NCBI RefSeq assembly: GCF_900096565.1
Contig: NZ_FMYP01000009.1
Location: forward strand, 17,734 to 81,733
Length of the DNA: 64,000 bases
Source of the DNA: Williamwhitmania taraxaci
Lineage (GTDB): Bacteria > Bacteroidota > Bacteroidia > Bacteroidales > Williamwhitmaniaceae
Reading direction: 5' to 3'
In this document: one piece after another, positions 59,717 to 64,000 of the stretch
Layout: the number at the start of each line of letters is the position of its first letter
How positions within the stretch are numbered: the first letter of the stretch is position 1
Program-made: the position numbers and the translations under genes
The notes under the pieces: model-generated
What the model was told of the DNA's origin: nothing
The model's input: only the letters and a program-made list of their open reading frames with translations
Databases searched by the model: none

Positions 59717-59882
59717 GGATGTGATTTTTGGATGGGTAAATATACAAAAGATATGGAGGTTGAGGTGGTGAGGAATGGTTTTTGGCTATATTCGCACTTG
59801 TAAGGGTTTGTGGGGCACGGACAGGAAAAATGTCCGCGCGAGCATGGAGGGATTTACCTACAGTCGAACTGATAACTTGATC

Positions 59883-60338
59883 ATGAAGGAATACGAATAT
59901 ATTCAATTCTCAAGGAGGCCATTGTCACTTTATCTATGGCCATTACTCTCTGTTATGCTTTTTGTTTTTTTAGTTATGAAGCAGTGGGATTTGTTTAACA
60001 ATATTGTCTTTACGACTGTGTTGATTTTGTTCTATTATTACTCTTTTTTACGGTATGCCTGTGAAATATATGTAAGTAGTGATGTTGTGAAAATACACTA
60101 TTTGGTCCCTTGGCTGACAGACCGGCTTATACCCAAAAATTGTTTAGTAGGGGCCGATTATCTGGTTAGTTTTTGGGATATGCAGTCTTCATCCACGAAA
60201 TCGCGCAACTTTAAGAATGTTTGTTACGATACGCTTTTTCTTGATGCGGAAGATGGAAGCCAATTCGAACTGATAAATATTAACACACGGCTGACCTACT
60301 TTAATAAGTTGAGGGAGTATATCTCAGAATGCAAATAA
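59883..60338 (+). CDS. Membrane protein of unknown function
   Basis: 151 residues from the ATG at 59883 (MKEYEYIQFSRRPLSLYLWP). The 36 extra upstream codons in frame do not look coding. Two adjacent membrane helices (about 16-56) are followed by a soluble C-terminal part with a PH-like strand pattern (EIYVSSDVVKIHYLVPWLTD) and FLDAEDGSQFELININTR. No family recognised. Isolated between the M14 gene (divergent) and the toxin-antitoxin patch. Confidence 0.65.
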   Translation: MKEYEYIQFSRRPLSLYLWPLLSVMLFVFLVMKQWDLFNNIVFTTVLILFYYYSFLRYACEIYVSSDVVKIHYLVPWLTDRLIPKNCLVGADYLVSFWDMQSSSTKSRNFKNVCYDTLFLDAEDGSQFELININTRLTYFNKLREYISECK

Positions 60339-60399
60339 GATTATTCCTGCTGAAGTAGCAACGACCGCGGTTAGTTTTATTCTTAACGAATTGTCGTTG
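60339..60399. other. Spacer before the antitoxin relic
   Basis: No gene. On the minus strand this stretch continues in frame from the antitoxin relic as a hydrophobic string (LTAVVATSAGIILFAF) up to a TGA. It may be part of the same decayed gene or chance. Confidence 0.3.
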
Positions 60400-60487
60400 G
60401 CCTTCTTCTTTTGCTCGGCCATTGCTTGTTGATCTTGGTTAAGTCTACTTTCGGTAAACTATCCGTATAATCAACTTTCCATTTGGA
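60400..60487 (-). pseudogene. Remnant of an antitoxin gene like the one at 61416-61667
   Basis: On the minus strand the codons read SKWKVDYTDSLPKVDLT and, after a one-base shift, QQAMAEQKKKAN. This resembles the C-terminal third of the antitoxin nearby (FKSWVNYTENSPTVNLT, then QRWAEQRKKL). At DNA level roughly two thirds of about 80 bases agree by eye. No start codon or N-terminal half was found, and a frameshift splits it. No toxin gene accompanies it. Confidence 0.5.
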
Positions 60488-60688
60488 GTTATTGTCGACC
60501 GTCAAAAAACAGAAGCAGTGGATATTCTCAGTAGAGAATAGTCGCCCCTTCTGCTTTTTAGTGGTGCTTTTTTTGTGCTAGGCCTAATTCTAATGATCAT
60601 TGGCCTTACCCTTGAGTGGAATCACCTCTCTTTTTGGTAGGCAGTTCTCCCTTTTTACCCCAAATGGCTAAGTTTTTGCCTCGATCAC

Positions 60689-60890
60689 CTCGCTTTTAGT
60701 GAGGTTGTTCTACCCTAAAGCGAGAACGTTCTGGGTTCAAGTGAGAATGTTCTCACTTATACCTAGAATTTTTAGCTGACAAAGGTTCTTGATTCTCGCT
60801 TTTAGCGAGGTTGTTCTCCCTTTAAGCGAGAATGTTCTAACTTATACCGAGAATATTCTCGCTTTTAATTAGGTTGTAGAGGGTAAAAGT
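60689..60890. repeat. Degenerate nested repeats with GAGAA-TTCTC palindromes
   Basis: Two related blocks start with CTCGCTTTTAG at 60689 and 60795 (106 bp apart), with a partial third at 60858. Each contains AGCGAGAA(C/T)GTTCT, and the blocks hold four palindromes: AGAACGTTCT (60723-60732), GTGAGAA-TG-TTCTCAC (60741-60756), AGAATGTTCT (60829-60838) and CGAGAATATTCTCG (60848-60861). The same TTGTTCT and CTTATACC words recur. No open frame spans it. Confidence 0.65.
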
Positions 60891-60964
60891 TAGGTTCACG
60901 CCCTTTATAGTTAGCCCGCTGGGGTTTAACGTTAGGTTGGCTTCCTTTGGAATTAGCCGAATCT

Positions 60965-61108
60965 CCCTTTAGGCCAGGTAATGCACCTTCAAGTGAGCAT
61001 AAAACTCACCCCGCTTATAAATATCGCACTTCGTGATATGGATATGTCACGAAGTGGTCTCTGTGCCTCCATGTTAAAAAACTCCATGTTAAATCGGAAG
61101 TGCATAAT
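60965..61108. repeat. Duplicated copy of the ychF tail and downstream region (left copy)
   Basis: Matches the right copy at 62522-62714 in the same order. Shared segments are AATGCACCTTCAAGT, AGCATAAAA, TCACCCCGCTTATAAATATC, GCACTTC, GTGGTCTC, GTGCCTC and GTTAAATCGGAAGTGCATAAT. The last segment is the 3' end of ychF. The left copy lacks the upstream half of the terminator hairpin. It also contains a perfect 10-bp inverted repeat, CACTTCGTGA / TCACGAAGTG at 61027-61056, absent from the right copy. Its right end abuts the stop codon of the broken toxin gene. Confidence 0.8.
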
Positions 61109-61458
61109 TACCTAATTCCTCTGAGCCTTCTTGTTTTTGACGCCAATCGACTTCCATGAATAACTCCGAGTATAACTATATCCGAATACTTTACTTTGAA
61201 GATAATGTGTCAGCTGAGGCAAACCGCTTTTCGGTAGATTTTGTTTTTGGTTGGAAGCTCTTTACACTCATGGAAAGCAAGTGGGCTTTTTTCAATTCGT
61301 TCGATTGTTTGGAAAATAGCATCACCCACTCGGATAGCGTTTAATGGCTCGTGCTTAATGTATGCAATAAAGCCGGTAATGCTATTGATGTCTTTTAGGG
61401 CGTGCTCCGTTAGCCTTAGCGAATAAGCTTTTGGAGTTTCTTCCTTTGCTCTGCCCAT
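61108..61458 (-). pseudogene. RelE/ParE-type toxin interrupted by an in-frame TGA
   Basis: The frame starts at an ATG at 61458 (MGRAKEETPKAYSLRLTEHA) and reads as a ParE/RelE toxin (ALKDINSITGFIAYI, IERIEKSPLAFHE, NKIYRKAVCLS). It hits TGA at 61210-61212 after about 83 codons. Reading straight through in the same frame continues with HIIFKVKYSDIVILGVIHGSRL. This is the usual C-terminal strand pair of the family, and the frame ends at TAA 61108-61110. The TGA therefore most likely replaces a TGG (Trp). As it stands the toxin lacks its C-terminal strands and is probably inactive. It overlaps the antitoxin gene end by 43 bp. Confidence 0.8.
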
Positions 61459-61667
61459 CGCTGTTTGGCTTCGGTTAAGTTTACTGTGGGTGAATTCTCT
61501 GTGTAGTTCACCCAACTTTTAAAGTCCTCATCGCTTATAGGTTCACCGGGCAAAGAATAGTTGGCTCGTGTTGGTTCTTCTACGATGCGAATCAAATGCT
61601 TGCGTTCTAAGTCCTGCAATGCCTTGAGCGAATCGTTGTCTGTGAGTTCTATGACTACCGTTTGCAT
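61416..61667 (-). CDS. Antitoxin of the broken ParE/RelE module
   Basis: 83 residues from the ATG at 61667 (MQTVVIELTDNDSLKALQDL). An upstream GGAGGT 5 bases before it, rare in this phylum, supports this start over the one at 61703. A hydrophobic N-terminal strand is followed by a helix and then a charged C-terminus (NLTEAKQRWAEQRKKLQKLIR), the usual toxin-binding tail. No DNA-binding family was recognised. It is intact and may act as an orphan antitoxin now that its toxin is broken. Confidence 0.75.
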   Translation of the reverse strand: MQTVVIELTDNDSLKALQDLERKHLIRIVEEPTRANYSLPGEPISDEDFKSWVNYTENSPTVNLTEAKQRWAEQRKKLQKLIR

Positions 61668-61700
61668 AATACCTCCATTAAGCTCGTTTAAACGCTGTTG

Positions 61701-61729
61701 CAATTATACGGAAAATTGGTGATTTGTTT
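61701..61729 (-). promoter_or_regulatory. Shared antitoxin promoter region, copy 1
   Basis: CAATTATACGGAAAATT then GGTGATTTGTTT, 34 bp upstream of the antitoxin start. It repeats almost exactly upstream of the second module (62402-62430). On the minus strand TATAATTG resembles the -7 box with one mismatch. Confidence 0.5.
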
Positions 61730-61835
61730 TCATTCTTTAAATTCGATCGCTCCAGGTAGCCACTCTCTTGAGTCTTGCAGCAATCTTGGCGCTTACACAC
61801 CTTTGATTGAAGTGGCGTTGCGAACTCGAGTATGC
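61730..61835. other. Spacer between the two toxin-antitoxin modules
   Basis: No gene seen. It may hold further upstream sequence of the first module's promoter. Confidence 0.3.
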
Positions 61836-61881
61836 AAAAAAATAAGCGGGGTACTCTTCTCTGTCGAGAAAAGTCACCCCG
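61836..61881 (-). terminator. Terminator of the second toxin-antitoxin module
   Basis: CGGGG (61847-61851) with ACTCTTCTC pairs GAGAAAAGT and CCCCG (61877-61881). On the minus strand the stem is followed by CTTATTTTTTT, a clear T-run. It is 18 bp past the toxin stop and related in sequence to the ychF terminator. Confidence 0.75.
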
Positions 61882-61898
61882 TGAGTGATTTCTAGTGC

Positions 61899-62162
61899 CT
61901 ATGGAAAAACCTTGTAAATATCTTTACGGTGAACTATTCGGGCAAATTCTACCGTGCCCTTTTCAATGAAAAGCCCAACTCTATATTCGCCAATTCGTAT
62001 CCTATACACGTTTTTAAATCCCTTCAGCTTCTTTATGTTCCCTATCTCCGCAAGCTTAGTGGCTTCTTCAACCTCTGCTATGGCATGGGCAACATCGTTT
62101 TTTACCGATTGGCTTAGCTTGCCAATATCCCTGTTGAAGCTGCTGAGGAATTCAACCTTCAT
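61899..62162 (-). CDS. Type II toxin, RelE/ParE family
   Basis: 87 residues, MKVEFLSSFNRDIGKLSQSV at the start and KLKGFKNVYRIRIGEYRVGL then VEFARIVHRKDIYKVFP at the end. This is a full-length RelE-fold toxin with the basic strand (YRIRIGEYRV) expected to bind mRNA on the ribosome or gyrase. The start overlaps the antitoxin stop by 4 bp (ATGA). Unlike the toxin of module 1 it is intact. Confidence 0.88.
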   Translation of the reverse strand: MKVEFLSSFNRDIGKLSQSVKNDVAHAIAEVEEATKLAEIGNIKKLKGFKNVYRIRIGEYRVGLFIEKGTVEFARIVHRKDIYKVFP

Positions 62163-62356
62163 ATCCCAAGGCTCTTCATAACTGTTTCCTTCGAAACCTT
62201 TTCTTTTCTATCGACCTTTTTCATCAGCTCTACCAGCCCAATATCCTCTTTTTCTTCGTTCGATAGTTCAGCGGAGGCGATGTTCATCCGGCGGAGTATT
62301 TCCTTAATGAAGTTGAGTTCCTCTTCGCTTTTTGGGGTTATAATAATAGAGTTCAT
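62159..62356 (-). CDS. Antitoxin of the RelE/ParE module
   Basis: 65 residues: MNSIIITPKSEEELNFIKEI, then LRRMNIASAELSNEEKEDIG. A short strand plus helices, followed by a Lys-rich C-terminus (KKVDRKEKVSKETVMKSLGI). It belongs to the class of small antitoxins that precede RelE toxins in Bacteroidota. The family name is uncertain. It is coupled to the toxin by ATGA. Confidence 0.8.
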   Translation of the reverse strand: MNSIIITPKSEEELNFIKEILRRMNIASAELSNEEKEDIGLVELMKKVDRKEKVSKETVMKSLGI

Positions 62357-62401
62357 TATTTTCGAAGTGTTTGGCTGTTATTACACCTAACTTATGCATG
62401 A

Positions 62402-62430
62402 CAATTATACGGAAAATTAGCGATTTGTTT
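62402..62430 (-). promoter_or_regulatory. Shared antitoxin promoter region, copy 2
   Basis: CAATTATACGGAAAATT then AGCGATTTGTTT, matching copy 1 in about 27 of 29 positions, 46 bp upstream of the second antitoxin start. Confidence 0.5.
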
Positions 62431-62521
62431 GCGTCCTATAGCTAAAGTTCGACGTAACTGCCCTCATCTATATTGTTGCAATATAGTTTTTGCCGGTATG
62501 TCATTCTAAAGTCTCATCGCA

Positions 62522-62714
62522 TCCCTTTGGGGCGAAGCAATGCACCTTCAAGTAGCATAAAAACAGCGGGGCGGCTTTTCTTTCGAAAAGTCACCCCGCT
62601 TATAAATATCGCACTTCATGAAATTAGTCTAGTTGATAACCATTCCCTCCGTGGTCTCAGTGCCTCTGTGGTTGTTTTGCTGGTAAGCTACACGTTAAAT
62701 CGGAAGTGCATAAT
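62522..62714. repeat. Duplicated ychF tail and downstream region (right, parental copy)
   Basis: Contains the real 3' end of ychF (62688-62714) and its downstream region, including the terminator. The left copy at 60965-61108 shares its segments in order. The two copies bracket the two toxin-antitoxin modules. Confidence 0.8.
62558..62600 (-). terminator. Terminator after ychF
   Basis: AGCGGGG (62565-62571) and CCCCGCT (62594-62600) pair. The inner GGCTTTTC / GAAAAGTC extends the stem, and the minus strand continues GTTTTTATG. 88 bp past the ychF stop. Confidence 0.7.
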
Positions 62715-63788
62715 GTCGCCATCCTGCACCACGTATTCCTTGCCCTCCACACCAATTTTGCCGGATTCGCGGCAGGCGGCCTCGGAGCCAAGTGTGGTGT
62801 AATCGTTATATTTAATCACCTCGGCGCGAATAAAACCACGCTCAAAGTCGCTGTGGATAATTCCTGCAGCTTGCGGTGCTTTGGTTCCGCGGTGGAAAGT
62901 CCATGCGCGGGTTTCCTGCACACCGGTGGTGAAGTAGGTTTGCAAATCGAGCAACTTGTAGGCCGATTTTATGAGGCGAACCACGCCCGATTCCTGTAAT
63001 CCAATTTCCTGAAGGAACATTTGGCGCTCCTCGTAGGTGTCCAGCTCGGTAATGTCGGCCTCTGTTGCGGCGGCAATAATGAGCATTTCGGCATTTTCGT
63101 CCTTTATGGCATCGCGTACAATATCTACATATTTGTTTCCACTTACTGCCGATGCCTCATCTACATTGCAAACGTAGAGCACGGGCTTGTCGGTAAGGAG
63201 CATGAGGTCCCCAACCAACTTTCGGTCTTCCTTGTCGAGTTGAACCACACGAGCCGATTTGCCCTCGAGTAGCGTTTGACGGTATTGGGATAGTATGTCG
63301 TAAATCTTTTTTGCACTCTTGTCGCTACCGGTTTTGGCCATCTTCTCCACCTTGCTGATTCTCGACTCCACCGTTTCTAAGTCTTTCAGCTGGAGCTCCA
63401 TGTCGATAATCTCCTTATCGCGTAGCGGGTTGATGGAACCATCTACGTGGGTTATGTTATCGTTGTCGAAGCAGCGGAGCACGTGAATAATGGCATCCGT
63501 TTCGCGGATGTTGGCCAGGAACTTATTGCCAAGCCCTTCGCCCTTGCTTGCGCCCTTTACCAGTCCGGCAATATCCACAATTTCGATGGTGGTGGGGACA
63601 ATTCGGGTAGGCTTGTCGATGGACGCCAGCGTATTGAGCCTATCGTCGGGAACGGTAATAACCCCTAGGTTTGGTTCGATGGTGCAGAACGGAAAGTTTG
63701 CTGCTTGCGCCCGCGCGTTCGAGAGGCAATTAAAGAGTGTCGACTTGCCCACGTTAGGCAGTCCTACTATACCACATTGAAGTCCCAT
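62688..63788 (-). CDS. ychF: Redox-regulated ATPase YchF (Obg-family)
   Basis: 366 residues. P-loop GLPNVGKSTLFNCLSNA (about 9-25), G3 DIAGLVKGASKGEGLGN, an ATP-preferring Asn-x-x-Glu in the G4 position (NVDEA), and a C-terminal TGS domain (about 280-366; FHRGTKAPQAAGIIHSDFER). It binds the ribosome and is linked to stress responses; the family hydrolyses ATP rather than GTP. The stop TAG is at 62688-62690. Its last 27 bp are repeated at 61082-61108. It is the usual length. Confidence 0.96.
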   Translation of the reverse strand: MGLQCGIVGLPNVGKSTLFNCLSNARAQAANFPFCTIEPNLGVITVPDDRLNTLASIDKPTRIVPTTIEIVDIAGLVKGASKGEGLGNKFLANIRETDAIIHVLRCFDNDNITHVDGSINPLRDKEIIDMELQLKDLETVESRISKVEKMAKTGSDKSAKKIYDILSQYRQTLLEGKSARVVQLDKEDRKLVGDLMLLTDKPVLYVCNVDEASAVSGNKYVDIVRDAIKDENAEMLIIAAATEADITELDTYEERQMFLQEIGLQESGVVRLIKSAYKLLDLQTYFTTGVQETRAWTFHRGTKAPQAAGIIHSDFERGFIRAEVIKYNDYTTLGSEAACRESGKIGVEGKEYVVQDGDIMHFRFNV

Positions 63789-63817
63789 TATCGCTTTTTG
63801 ATATTTTTTTCGGGGGG

Positions 63818-63825
63818 CAAAGGTA
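63818..63825 (-). promoter_or_regulatory. Candidate -7 box of ychF
   Basis: Minus-strand TACCTTTG (fits TAnnTTTG), 30 bp upstream of the ychF ATG. No clear -33 element. Confidence 0.45.
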
Positions 63826-63828
63826 GGT

Positions 63829-63862
63829 TAAATAGTTAAAGGTTAAAAGTTAAAGGTTAAAA
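63829..63862. repeat. Short A/T-rich direct repeats upstream of ychF
   Basis: AGTTAAAGGTTAAA occurs twice in tandem (about 63834-63861), preceded by GGTTAAAT. It lies just upstream of the ychF -7 box. The rest of 63863-64000 shows no gene. Confidence 0.5.
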
Positions 63863-64000
63863 GAAGCGCAAAATGCTGTAAAATAGGCTTTCGGTAATTT
63901 GTTAGTGCCTTAAATCCGCAGGTCGATTGCTAGGTTTTAAATCTTAGCGTATTTAGGTTTGCTTGGTGGATATTTTGCCATTTTTTTGGTTCGACATAGC

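Noticed and set aside
61210..61212. TGA in the toxin as selenocysteine or a reassigned Trp codon
   Set aside because: Other genes in the window stop at TGA normally (for example the type B cargo gene at 3908-3910), and no SECIS-like element or Sec genes were seen. A nonsense mutation is simpler.
61156..61344. 62-aa plus-strand frame starting MNNSEYNY
   Set aside because: Antisense to the C-terminal part of the broken toxin; its sequence is explained by the reversed toxin codons.

Overview
The window is chromosomal DNA from a member of the phylum Bacteroidota, most likely order Bacteroidales or a close relative. The order is an inference. The phylum is supported by a T9SS type B (gliding-motility C-terminal) and a T9SS type A sorting domain, the gldE-gldD pair beside mutY-ssb, a DUF4290 gene before murA, MurA with Asp in place of the catalytic Cys, a divergent EF-G2 paralogue, a 31-residue AURKAIP1/COX24-like protein, promoter boxes of the TAnnTTTG type, and start codons that mostly lack a Shine-Dalgarno sequence. 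No rRNA, tRNA or CRISPR array was seen.

Layout. 1-5245: two minus-strand surface genes, a cut-off alpha-2-macroglobulin-like protein and a T9SS type B cargo. 5246-6300: a single HUH (REP-associated, IS200-like) transposase flanked by two families of short palindromic repeats. 6404-12595: housekeeping genes (PcrA/UvrD helicase, DUF4290, murA, grpE, dnaJ). 12932-15631: an ABC-2 exporter pair and a small membrane protein. 15935-18091 (minus): EF-G2, a paralogue with altered GTPase motifs, divergent from the next block. 18462-36275: an unbroken plus-strand run of 33 genes from rpsL to rplQ (str, S10, spc and alpha operons joined, with secY, map, infA and rpoA), followed by eno. 38113-45869: signalling and envelope genes (propeller-SpoIIE phosphatase, lnt, LysE-type exporter, hybrid kinase with a degraded ATPase domain). 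46116-50303 (minus): dsbD, rng, an AURKAIP1-like mini-protein and an HU protein. 50435-55420 (plus): mutY, ssb, gldE, gldD, a phosphopantetheinyl transferase and a PcrB-family prenyltransferase. 55433-59716 (minus): an exported protein, an alkaline-phosphatase-fold protein that appears to have lost its catalytic residues, and a secreted M14 carboxypeptidase. 59883-62690: an accessory patch with two toxin-antitoxin modules (one toxin broken by an in-frame TGA), an antitoxin relic, clustered GAGAA-TTCTC palindromes, and a duplicated copy of the ychF tail. 62688-63788 (minus): ychF.

How the genes work together. The central block makes the translation machinery (ribosomal proteins, EF-G, EF-G2, IF-1, methionine aminopeptidase, SecY, RNA polymerase alpha). 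The flanks supply envelope biogenesis and export (MurA, Lnt, DsbD, GldD/E, T9SS cargo), protein folding (GrpE-DnaJ) and DNA repair (PcrA, MutY, SSB). The parts most worth a second look are the transposase/REP island, EF-G2, the pseudo-phosphatase, the kinase without ATP-binding boxes, and the rearranged toxin-antitoxin patch beside ychF.
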